Positions 1 through 6,623 of a stretch of 64,000 nt of DNA are shown piece by piece. A program made the translations under genes and the position numbers. The DNA is taken from the NCBI GenBank assembly GCA_937139495.1, contig CAKZQC010000008.1, positions 1-64,000 of the forward strand. Direction: 5' to 3'. Numbering within the stretch: the first letter of the stretch is position 1; each line of letters starts with the position of its first letter. The notes below the pieces were generated by a model. That model ran no database searches, was not told where the DNA came from, and was given only the letters and a program-made list of their open reading frames with translations. Origin of the DNA: an uncultured Saprospiraceae bacterium. Its GTDB lineage: Bacteria; Bacteroidota; Bacteroidia; Chitinophagales; Saprospiraceae.

Positions 1-3
1 TTA

Positions 4-76
4 GGGGAATTAGCTCAGTTGGTAGAGCGTTTGACTGGCAGTCAAAAGGTCGTCGGTTCGATCCCGTCATTCTCCA
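4..76 (+). tRNA. tRNA-Ala (anticodon GGC)
   Basis: The stretch folds as a complete cloverleaf. The seven-base acceptor stem (GGGGAAT with ATTCTCC, one G-U pair), the D-arm, a TTTGA/TCAAA anticodon stem and a TTCGATC T-loop are all present. The anticodon loop CTGGCAG reads GGC, which decodes alanine GCC/GCU codons. The discriminator base is A at 76 and CCA is not encoded. A perfect hairpin follows directly. Confidence 0.95.
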
Positions 77-82
77 CAAAAC

Positions 83-119
83 AATAGATAAGGCACTCAT
101 AACGAGTGCCTTATCTATT
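83..119 (+). terminator. Hairpin terminator after tRNA-Ala
   Basis: AATAGATAAGGCACTC and GAGTGCCTTATCTATT form a perfect 16-bp stem with a short loop, starting 7 nt after the tRNA. The stem ends in a short T run, so it probably terminates or trims the tRNA transcript. Confidence 0.8.
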
Positions 120-139
120 TACATGAGTTTTTTTTTGTC

Positions 140-189
140 AATAGCAAGAGCGGTCAAACAGTAGATACTGTTTGACCGCTCTTGCTATT
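140..189. repeat. Long perfect inverted repeat (second hairpin)
   Basis: About 24 nt on each side are perfectly complementary around a loop at 164-165, giving an unusually long near-perfect stem. A T run at 128-136 lies on its left side. It could be a terminator for minus-strand transcripts or a structured element. It shares no sequence with the adjacent tRNA terminator. Confidence 0.6.
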
Positions 190-202
190 TGTAGTAATAG
201 TA

Positions 203-383
203 TTTCATCCCCCGTCTTCCTCAATTACTCTAGCAATTTCTAATCATTCCATTTCTCCAAAAAACTTTTTTAGCTCTAAACAATTGAAAAAGGAGTCTGT
301 TTTAAGAATAAAATCGTCCTTTTTATAGCTTTCTGAGTCTATTACAATTTTAACATTCAAAAAATCTCTTTTTTTTACACTTG
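203..383 (-). pseudogene. Possible decayed ORF remnant with an in-frame TGA
   Basis: Read on the minus strand from about 383 down to 203, one frame gives a plausible mixed-charge peptide, including KIVIDSESYKKDDF, LELKKFFGEME, a TGA stop, and then LEIARVIEEDGG before a second stop. Upstream in the same frame there is a TAA, and no ATG fits; the first possible start is TTG. The frame looks protein-like on both sides of the single stop, which suggests a truncated gene tail. I do not recognise a family. The other parts of the 410-nt gap hold the two hairpins and AT-rich DNA. Confidence 0.25.
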
Positions 384-487
384 TTTATGGCTATGTCGCC
401 AAAAGTATTCTATATTTAGGCACTCATTAATAGAGGTTATTACTAATATAATAAAACAATTACACACCTATTTTCAATTGCTACAAA

Positions 488-820
488 ATGGACGATAAAC
501 AAAAACTAAGAGTAACGCAAGACTACGAAAAGTTGAGCGAAGAGATTAAAGAGCAAGTCAAGCTAGTATATCCTAGAGGGTATAGCGATCACCTTATCTC
601 TTTCAAAAATAAAGAAGGTAAAACTATCAAAGGATTGCGCTTCGAGACAGAAGAGAAAATTTATTTGATTCGTATGACCATCGCCCAAGCGGAAGAAATT
701 ATCTCAGACGATGATGACTTTGATGAAGAAGGAAACCTCATCAAGAGTATTCAGGAAGAATACGAAGACAAGCACAGTGAAGTCGATTACTTGACAGACA
801 ACGAAAACTACGATGCTTAA
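488..820 (+). CDS. Conserved small acidic protein of unknown function
   Basis: This 110-residue soluble protein has no signal peptide and no membrane segment. The N-terminal half is mixed-charge (YEKLSEEIKEQVKLVYPRGYS). The middle contains a FETEEKIYLIRMT strand pattern. The C-terminal third is very acidic (SDDDDFDEEG, then EEYEDKHSE). Similar short proteins with the same FET..YLIRM..AEEII..DDD pattern are, from memory, common in Bacteroidota and have no assigned role. It stands alone with its own terminator. The function is unknown; calling it a real gene is secure from length, start and composition. Confidence 0.8.
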   Translation: MDDKQKLRVTQDYEKLSEEIKEQVKLVYPRGYSDHLISFKNKEGKTIKGLRFETEEKIYLIRMTIAQAEEIISDDDDFDEEGNLIKSIQEEYEDKHSEVDYLTDNENYDA

Positions 821-847
821 AGCATCTTGTCTAGTTTACTACTTCAC

Positions 848-889
848 AAAAAAAAGGGTAAAAACTGCTTAGTTTTTACCCTTTTTTTG
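848..889. terminator. Bidirectional terminator
   Basis: AAAAAAAGGGTAAAAACT pairs with AGTTTTTACCCTTTTTTT between two convergent genes. It has A/T tracts on both sides, so it can serve both strands. It overlaps the last codons of the minus-strand gene that ends at 869. Confidence 0.8.
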
Positions 890-1294
890 ATTGGCTACGC
901 CAAAATGTGTCTCTTCTTGTGGTATTAGTTCTCTATAAGAAATCTGTAAGGTGTCGGAGCGGTCATAACTCCCATATTCAAACATGGGGTTGATATCGAA
1001 ATGCTGATACGCCAATATATGAATATCGCTGATGACAACAGTGGCATATCCAAACGAACTGACAACCATTTGGTACTGTCCTGTTTCTAAATATTGGATA
1101 GAATAACTGCCTTTGCTATCTGTTTGCGTCTGCAAGACAACCGCACCATTTAACGACAGTGTTATGGCGGCATGAGCAACTGGATCGCCCGCATCTTCGC
1201 TACTGACTAAACCTGATATACTCCCTCCTTTTTGCTGTGCAAAAAGCCAACAGGGCAAACCAACTAGTAACAAACAGTATAGGATTTTTTTCAT
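869..1294 (-). CDS. Secreted carboxypeptidase-regulatory-like domain protein
   Basis: The 141-residue product starts with a signal peptide (KKILYCLLLVGLPCWLFAQ, cleavage near residue 20). A single prealbumin-like beta-sandwich of the CarboxypepD_reg/CnaB type follows at about residues 24-110. The pattern is G-S-I-S-G-L-V, then a GSYSIQYLETGQYQMVVSSFGY core. In this fold family the domain is usually part of a larger protein, for example TonB-dependent receptors; here it is free-standing. It probably acts as a periplasmic or surface structural module. The exact role is unknown. Confidence 0.75.
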   Translation of the reverse strand: MKKILYCLLLVGLPCWLFAQQKGGSISGLVSSEDAGDPVAHAAITLSLNGAVVLQTQTDSKGSYSIQYLETGQYQMVVSSFGYATVVISDIHILAYQHFDINPMFEYGSYDRSDTLQISYRELIPQEETHFGVANQKKGKN

Positions 1295-1415
1295 AAGACA
1301 AATGGGACTGAGTAGGAAGTTGATGGAACAACTTCTGCATTAACATTGGGTTATCAAGTATATAAACATACAATAAATTGCACTTAAAACCTAATTATTC
1401 ACCAAAAACATACGC

Positions 1416-1940
1416 TTAATGGACTACTGGCACTCGTATCTCCAAGGATACTTTGTTGCCCATTTTGTCTAGCCCAAAATCCATTGGGTTAATGTCGAAA
1501 GTACTTTCAAAAGTACCCTTTTTGCCTCGTTGCTTAAACACAAACGGTATCGTAAATTCTTGCGTAGCTCCCGCCATTGTCAAATCACCTACCACAATAT
1601 ACTTCCCTCCTTTGCGGTCAATGCTCCTTGACTCAAAATCGATGGTTGGATAGACTTGAGAGTTGAAATAATTGACTCCTCTAGCGTGGGCATTTTTGAG
1701 TCCATTTCCTGTCTTGATACTATTGACATCAATACTTATTTTGAAATTGGAAGTCGGCAAGTCTTTTTTGTCAAAACTAATTGTTCCGTTCATTTTCTCA
1801 AATACGCCCTTGGCTTTCGGTGCGTCAAATCGCACCACATAACCTTCGCTTTCTATCTGCCAAGCAATTTCTTCAGCAATCGCAAAGGCTGAAAATCCAA
1901 TAAATAAAAAGAGAACTAAAAGTAGTGTGTATTTTTTCAT
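1416..1940 (-). CDS. YceI-family periplasmic lipid-binding protein
   Basis: The product has 174 residues, with a signal peptide ending near residue 22 (FSAFAIAEE). The rest matches the YceI lipocalin-like beta-barrel: W-x-I-E-S-x-G at the start of the domain, then FEKMNGTISFD, FKISIDVNSIKTGNGLKNAHARG, FNSQVYPTIDFES, and a GDLTMAG motif. YceI proteins bind isoprenoid or other amphiphilic molecules in the periplasm. It is monocistronic. The precise ligand cannot be read from the sequence. Confidence 0.9.
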   Translation of the reverse strand: MKKYTLLLVLFLFIGFSAFAIAEEIAWQIESEGYVVRFDAPKAKGVFEKMNGTISFDKKDLPTSNFKISIDVNSIKTGNGLKNAHARGVNYFNSQVYPTIDFESRSIDRKGGKYIVVGDLTMAGATQEFTIPFVFKQRGKKGTFESTFDINPMDFGLDKMGNKVSLEIRVPVVH

Positions 1941-2281
1941 GCTTATATAAATATTATAAAATTATAAAGAAAACTTTCCAAGTAAACAACTAGAAAGTCT
2001 GTATAGTTCTACTGCTTAACAAAAGTTGCTCCAACCCTTAGAGCATCTCTAAGATTATACTAATTTGAAAAGTCTTTTCCTGTTATATTTTACCTATTTT
2101 TTGCCCCATAGCTAAGGCTATGAAGCAATTGGCAATGAAAAGCCCACTAGTGGTTCATTCCACTAAGTATCCTGCGGATACTTAGTCTAAAGGGTTCATT
2201 GCATTCATCTAATAAAAAAATCTTACACAAATTATCAAAAACTATAATTTTAGACACGCTCTTAGAGCATACCTAACAAGA
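1941..2281. other. Intergenic region with several small palindromes
   Basis: No gene is apparent in these 341 nt. The region holds CATAGCTAAGGCTATG near 2106, a perfect ACTAAGTATC/GATACTTAGT hairpin near 2162-2186, and the motif TTTTAGACACGCTCTTA at 2247-2263. That motif recurs in variant form at 33557-33574 and 37707-37724. Confidence 0.5.
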
Positions 2282-2944
2282 TTACAGCAAATACCACAAA
2301 ACAGCGAAATAGTGCAATACACTGCCGCCAATTACGAATAAATGCCAAATAAAATGAGCAAAAGGTACTTTTTTGTCAATGACAAAAAAGACAACACCAA
2401 AAATATAACTCGCCCCACCCCAAGCTATTAGATTAAAACCTGTATCGCCCATAGTGGCTCGAAGTGCTTCGGTATGCAATCCGCCTACAAAACCCAATAG
2501 CAAATAAAGTATCAAGGAGTACTTATCAAATTCATCTTTGTAAAACACCTTGATCAAAATCCCGACTGCTGCTACAATCCATTCCAACCAAAAGTAGTAC
2601 CAGCCCTCGGCACCACCTACACCCAACAATAAGATAGGCGTATGAGTCCCTGCTATTAGCAAAAAAATACACGAATGATCAATAATTCCGAGTTTACGCT
2701 TGAGTATCATATCACCTAATACGGAGTGATAGATAGAAGACGAAAAATAGACAGCGATCAAACTCAATCCAAATATAGCTCCGCTCATCAATGCCCAATC
2801 TTTGGGGCTTGCCATACCATAAATAACCAAAAATATAGTTCCTACAACCGCAGCTATAGCACCCAATCCATGCGATAAAGTATTGAACCACTCTTCGAGC
2901 CACATACGGTGCCTAGCTCCCGTAGCACTATTCATCATTGCCAT
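2282..2944 (-). CDS. Hemolysin III / TrhA-family seven-TM protein
   Basis: The product has 220 residues and seven predicted hydrophobic segments. It carries the PAQR/HlyIII signature residues: EEWFNTLSHGLG near the N-terminus, SSSIYHS in the third segment, DHSCIFLLIAGTHTP in the middle, and HFIWHLFVIGGSVLHY in the last segments. The conserved Ser, Asp and three His are the metal-site residues of this superfamily. Bacterial members act in the inner membrane in lipid homeostasis; the hemolysin name is historical. It lies in its own unit between two terminator-like regions. Confidence 0.9.
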   Translation of the reverse strand: MAMMNSATGARHRMWLEEWFNTLSHGLGAIAAVVGTIFLVIYGMASPKDWALMSGAIFGLSLIAVYFSSSIYHSVLGDMILKRKLGIIDHSCIFLLIAGTHTPILLLGVGGAEGWYYFWLEWIVAAVGILIKVFYKDEFDKYSLILYLLLGFVGGLHTEALRATMGDTGFNLIAWGGASYIFGVVFFVIDKKVPFAHFIWHLFVIGGSVLHYFAVLWYLL

Positions 2945-2980
2945 ATTTTATATTTTTTTTATTTCTTTTTTTTAACGACA

Positions 2981-3013
2981 AAAAAGCCACAAATCAATTG
3001 ACTTGTGGCTTTT
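2981..3013 (-). terminator. Terminator of the acyl-CoA dehydrogenase gene
   Basis: AAAAAGCCACAA pairs with TTGTGGCTTTTT around a loop of about 10 nt. It lies 28 nt beyond the stop of the minus-strand gene that starts at 4207. Confidence 0.75.
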
Positions 3014-3040
3014 CTTGCTTTGTAATGACTTCTGTAAGTA

Positions 3041-4207
3041 CTATTTTGCCACTGGCACGTACAATTGTCCTTTCTCGATAGTACGACCAATTACAATCTT
3101 CTGTACTTCCGATGTTCCTTCGTATATCTGTGTAATTTTAGCATCTCTCATCAAACGCTCTACGTGGTATTCTTTTACAAATCCGTATCCGCCGTGTACT
3201 TGTACTGCCTCTACAGTAGTACGCATCGCTACGTCAGAAGCATACAATTTGGCTTGTGAGCCTGCTAGTGCGTAATCCATGTGCTGATCTTTGAGCCATG
3301 CGGCACGATACACCAACATTTTGGACGCTTCTATTTCTGTTGCCATTACTGCCAACTTGAAGCTAATTCCTTGGTGCTGAATGATGGGTTTGCCAAAAGC
3401 AACTCTTTCTTTTGCATAAGCAGAAGCCAACTCATAAGCTCCACCAGCTATACCCAATGCTTGCGACGCAATTCCGATACGTCCGCCACCTAGCGTTTTC
3501 ATTGCAAATTTGAAACCAAAGCCATCTTCTCCAATTCTGTTTTCTTTCGGTACAATTACATCATTGTACAATATAGTATGCGTATCAGACGAACGAATAC
3601 CCAATTTGTCTTCTTTGGCAGAAACTTCTACTCCTTTCCAGTCTGTTTCTACAATGAATACATTGATGCCACGGTGTCCTTTCTCTACATCTGTTTGTGC
3701 TACTACCAAATGTACTTTAGAACTTCCACCGTTGGTAATCCAGTTTTTGGTACCATTCAATACATAATGGTCGCCCATATCGATAGCGGTCGTACGCTGC
3801 GAAGTAGCATCAGAGCCCGCTTCTGGCTCCGACAAACAAAATGCTCCAAGCCATTCGCCTGTAGCGAGCTTGCGCAAATACTTTTCTTTCTGTGCTTCCG
3901 TCCCGAAAGTCTCCAATCCCCAACAAACCAATGAGTTATTGACAGACATGGCTACAGAACAAGAGTTATCTACTTTTGAGATTTCCTCCATTGCCAATAC
4001 ATAAGATAGCGTGTCCATACCGCCTCCGCCATATTTTTCGCTGACCATCATACCCAAAAACCCGAGTTCACCCATTTTTTTGAGCTGCTCTGTAGGGTGT
4101 ATCATTTTAGAGTCGCGCTCAATTACTCCCGGTAAGAGTTCTTTTTGAGCAAAATTACGTGCAGCTTCTTGTACTGCTAAGTGTTCTTCGGATAGTTCAA
4201 AAGTCAT
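3041..4207 (-). CDS. Short-chain acyl-CoA dehydrogenase
   Basis: This is an FAD enzyme that oxidises short-chain acyl-CoA to trans-2-enoyl-CoA in beta-oxidation. From the ATG at 4207 the product has 388 residues, the usual family length, beginning MTFELSEEHL. The first family signature AFCLSEPEAGSD is at 122-133, and the C-terminal YEGTSEVQ motif (about 362-369) contains the catalytic-base Glu of butyryl-CoA-type enzymes at about 363. The frame continues 27 codons further upstream, but that stretch runs into the promoter -7 box at 4288-4295, so the internal ATG is the likely start. Substrate length is inferred from similarity to butyryl-CoA dehydrogenases. Confidence 0.92.
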   Translation of the reverse strand: MTFELSEEHLAVQEAARNFAQKELLPGVIERDSKMIHPTEQLKKMGELGFLGMMVSEKYGGGGMDTLSYVLAMEEISKVDNSCSVAMSVNNSLVCWGLETFGTEAQKEKYLRKLATGEWLGAFCLSEPEAGSDATSQRTTAIDMGDHYVLNGTKNWITNGGSSKVHLVVAQTDVEKGHRGINVFIVETDWKGVEVSAKEDKLGIRSSDTHTILYNDVIVPKENRIGEDGFGFKFAMKTLGGGRIGIASQALGIAGGAYELASAYAKERVAFGKPIIQHQGISFKLAVMATEIEASKMLVYRAAWLKDQHMDYALAGSQAKLYASDVAMRTTVEAVQVHGGYGFVKEYHVERLMRDAKITQIYEGTSEVQKIVIGRTIEKGQLYVPVAK

Positions 4208-4287
4208 GGTTGGTATTTTTTGTATAATTATAGTAGTATGCTTTTTTATTTTTTTGATTGTCATTAGAGTTCCCTCCAATAGTGCCA

Positions 4288-4295
4288 CAAATATA
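4288..4295 (-). promoter_or_regulatory. Bacteroidota -7 box for the acyl-CoA dehydrogenase gene
   Basis: Minus-strand TATATTTG matches the Bacteroidota TAnnTTTG consensus, 80 nt upstream of the chosen ATG at 4207. It overlaps the longest possible reading frame and so supports the shorter start. Confidence 0.6.
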
Positions 4296-4345
4296 ACAAT
4301 TTATTCCGAATTGGCGTGTCATTTTTTTGTCTGCATTTACAGTGC

Positions 4346-5134
4346 TTACGCCTCCATGTCAGGCATCAAAAAATCAATCTGTATTGCCTCATCTACTTCC
4401 AACCCAAACAAGGTCGCTGCTTGCCCCATATTGACTGCCAATTCTAGCAGCCCTGCCGAGTTGAACAAGCAAAGTACTTCGCCAACAGGCACATCTGCAT
4501 AATTCTTGCTGATACGTGTGATCGGGTCGTAGCGTTTGAAATAGAGCTCAAAGGGGCGGTTTTGTCCAATTCGATTAAATAGATTGGCATCTATATTTAG
4601 TACGACATTCTGATAATTGTCAATATGTACAACAGAGCCTCGTATTTGGTCTTTTCCTGTTATCGGTTGTAGCGTCAGACGCTCTAGCAGTTCTTCGGTC
4701 GATTCGCCTATTTGGTGTGGTGGCTTGCCCGACAATAGATGTCCGACTACTTCCGAAAAAACGTCTTTGACCCCAAATACCTGTCCGCTTGCTCCATGAA
4801 AAAGCTCATAGATTTTGGTCGGTTTGTCATCAAAAATCAAAGAAAAAATACCGTTGTCTGGTCCTACAAAATAATGCCCTTGATGCTCGATGAGCAAAAA
4901 ACGAGGACGAGATTGATAAAAATTGTGTACAGAAATAAGGTGTATCGTTCCTTTCGGAAAACTCTTGTACGCATTCTTGACGATGTAAGAAGCCTCCACA
5001 ATATTGTGATTTTCAATATTGTGTGTAATATCTGCAAAAATTACAGGGTGTTCGTGCGACAATATACTACCCTTGACGACTCCCACAAAGTAGTCTTGCC
5101 AGCCAAAGTCAGTAGTAAGTGTAACAATGTTCAT
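4346..5134 (-). CDS. SAM hydrolase (adenosine-forming), DUF62 family
   Basis: The product has 262 residues and opens with the family signature VTLTTDFGWQDYFVG. D8 and D13 in numbering from MNIVTLTTD are the conserved substrate-site acidic residues. The N-terminal domain includes DITHNIENHNIVEASYI and FVGPDNGIFSL. The C-terminal beta-barrel (about 160-262) includes GSVVHIDNYQNVVLNI. Characterised members hydrolyse S-adenosylmethionine to adenosine and methionine; fluorinase and chlorinase are specialised relatives. It lacks an obvious halogenase context, so the hydrolase call is preferred. Confidence 0.9.
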   Translation of the reverse strand: MNIVTLTTDFGWQDYFVGVVKGSILSHEHPVIFADITHNIENHNIVEASYIVKNAYKSFPKGTIHLISVHNFYQSRPRFLLIEHQGHYFVGPDNGIFSLIFDDKPTKIYELFHGASGQVFGVKDVFSEVVGHLLSGKPPHQIGESTEELLERLTLQPITGKDQIRGSVVHIDNYQNVVLNIDANLFNRIGQNRPFELYFKRYDPITRISKNYADVPVGEVLCLFNSAGLLELAVNMGQAATLFGLEVDEAIQIDFLMPDMEA

Positions 5135-5300
5135 ACAGAAGAACTTCTAGTAAAATAGTACCTATCCAATACGGCAAATACTGCCCCCAAACGCAGAAAA
5201 AAAATGACTATTCTTTCGTTTAGATTAGATTTTTTTGATTTTAGCAGGCTAAAGTACACTATTTTTTTGAGAATGCCCTGATTTGTGGTAGGAAGTTATT

Positions 5301-5984
5301 TTAGTCTTCATCGCCCAACAGGTCTGGGCGTAGTTTTTTGGTACGTTGGTAGGCTTGTTCGTCTCGCCAATTTTCTATATTCTTTTGGTGCCCCGAAAGC
5401 AATATTTCTGGAATACCATGTCCTTGGTAATCGGCTGGACGGGTATAGATAGGCGGAGCCAACAAATCATCTTGAAAAGAATCAAATAGTGCCGAAGATT
5501 CATCGTTCAATACTCCCGGCAACAATCGCCCAATAGCATCGACGAGTATTGCTGCGGGCAATTCACCTCCTGACAACACAAAGTCTCCAACCGATATTTC
5601 TCTGGTAATGTACAAATCTCGCACACGCTGATCAACTCCTTTATAATGTCCACAAAGTATAATCAAATTTTCTTTCAACGAAAGTTGATTGCAATGTCCT
5701 TGTTTTAGGGTTTCGCCATCTGGCGTCATGTAGATAATTTCGTCGTAATCCCGTTCGGCTTTCAGCTTGTCGATAACTGTCGCAATCGGCTCTATCATCA
5801 TGACCATGCCTGCCCCACCTCCAAACTGATAATCATCTATCTGCTTATGTTTGCCAATACCATACTCGTGTAGGTCATGCAATCGCACTTCTAACAATCC
5901 TTTGGTTTGGGCACGCTGCATAATCGAGTGCGACAATGGGCTGGTCAACAATTGAGGTTGAGCCGATATAATATCTATACGCAT
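5301..5984 (-). CDS. trmD: tRNA (guanine-37-N1)-methyltransferase TrmD
   Basis: TrmD methylates G37 of tRNAs that read CNN codons, using SAM in a trefoil-knot (SPOUT) fold. From ATG 5984 (MRIDIISAQPQLL) the product has 227 residues, which is the family length. Visible motifs are YQFGGGAGMVMMIEP, YMTPDGETL, LIILCGHYKGVDQRV and ISVGDFVLSGGELPA, the knot and SAM site, then the Asp/Arg-rich C-terminal domain. The frame remains open 33 codons upstream, but that part is inside a dispersed repeat (5994-6110) and is not conserved. Unlike in many bacteria, rimM and rplS are not adjacent. Confidence 0.95.
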   Translation of the reverse strand: MRIDIISAQPQLLTSPLSHSIMQRAQTKGLLEVRLHDLHEYGIGKHKQIDDYQFGGGAGMVMMIEPIATVIDKLKAERDYDEIIYMTPDGETLKQGHCNQLSLKENLIILCGHYKGVDQRVRDLYITREISVGDFVLSGGELPAAILVDAIGRLLPGVLNDESSALFDSFQDDLLAPPIYTRPADYQGHGIPEILLSGHQKNIENWRDEQAYQRTKKLRPDLLGDED

Positions 5985-5993
5985 AAAAAATTG

Positions 5994-6110
5994 TTTGGTC
6001 GCCCTACGGGCTTTGTTGAACCAATTGTGAGCGGTTACTTTTTGTTGATTTGTTTGTTCGCTCTTCGAGCTCTGTTGAGCCAATTGTGGTGGTTACTTTT
6101 TGTTGATGGA
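5994..6110 (+). repeat. Left inverted-repeat block: two tandem copies of a ~58-nt dispersed repeat
   Basis: Copy a (from about 5999) and copy b (from about 6058) share TCGCCCTACGGGCTTTGTTG-like palindromes followed by CCAATTGTG and GGTTACTTTTTGTTGAT. 5994-6036 matches the reverse complement of 6520-6562 at about 35 of 43 positions. Copy b supplies the last codons and stop of the four-helix-bundle gene. Confidence 0.75.
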
Positions 6111-6467
6111 CAATTGATACTGTCTTAATTTTCTCAACATATTGGCTAAATGTACTATTTGGGGGCGTATTTCTTGATTTACTATTTTTGCATCAAAAAA
6201 ATTCAATGCTTTTGCTATCTCCAAATGACTAACTGTTTCCATCAAACTACCGTAGGCAATTTCAGTATAACGAGCTTGTTCTTTTCCTGATATCCGAGCA
6301 GTTCCTTCAGAGATATTCGCAGAAACAGAATTGACAGAACGACGTATCTGACTAACTATTCCATACAATTCTTCTTTTGGAAAATTCGCTGTTTCTGAAT
6401 ATATCAATACACTCAACTTTTTAGCCTGTTGCCAAACTTCTAACTTTTCAAATGGGAATAAATACAT
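6093..6467 (-). CDS. Four-helix-bundle protein (S23 / 23S rRNA intervening-sequence family)
   Basis: The 124-residue, all-helical protein carries the family hallmarks: FEKLEVWQQAKKL at the start, FPKEELYGIVSQIRRSVNSVSANISEG (the conserved R-R-x-x-x-S-x-x-x-N-I-x-E-G core at about 40-56), and a later ARYTEIAYGSLMETVSHL helix. Members are encoded inside 23S rRNA intervening sequences, next to diversity-generating retroelements (bAvd), or free-standing in Bacteroidota. They are positively charged pentamers thought to bind nucleic acid. Here it lies between trmD and dnaA, bracketed by inverted copies of one repeat, with no reverse transcriptase nearby. The last residues (SINKK) are encoded by the repeat itself. 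The biological role is unknown. Confidence 0.88.
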   Translation of the reverse strand: MYLFPFEKLEVWQQAKKLSVLIYSETANFPKEELYGIVSQIRRSVNSVSANISEGTARISGKEQARYTEIAYGSLMETVSHLEIAKALNFFDAKIVNQEIRPQIVHLANMLRKLRQYQLSINKK

Positions 6468-6499
6468 AAACTATAATTTTTAGGGTTGAAATGATAAAT

Positions 6500-6620
6500 T
6501 GCCGAAGGCGAAAACAAACAACCATTTGTAATTGGTTAAACAAAGCCCAAAGGGCGACCAAACAGTCAAACAGTTTTCAAACAATTGCTCGAAAGAGCAA
6601 AAATCAACACCCACTACAAG
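6500..6620 (-). repeat. Right inverted-repeat block upstream of the four-helix-bundle gene
   Basis: It contains 6520-6562, the inverted partner of 5994-6036. It continues with CAGTTTTCAAACAATTG and a GCTCGAAAGAGC palindrome, and begins with GCCGAAGGC near 6501. The same string in direct orientation is found at 21155-21250. The right end reaches the 3' end of dnaA. Confidence 0.75.
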
Positions 6621-6623
6621 TCC

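Noticed and set aside
4208-4288. Longer N-terminus of the acyl-CoA dehydrogenase
   Set aside because: The extra 27 codons run into a perfect TATATTTG promoter box and are not like the family; the internal ATG gives the usual length.
5985-6083. N-terminal extension of TrmD
   Set aside because: The upstream 33 codons come from a dispersed repeat and are absent from the family; MRIDI is the expected N-terminus.
6093-6467. Diversity-generating retroelement around the four-helix-bundle gene
   Set aside because: No reverse transcriptase gene, template repeat or variable C-type lectin gene lies nearby; only the accessory-type protein is present.
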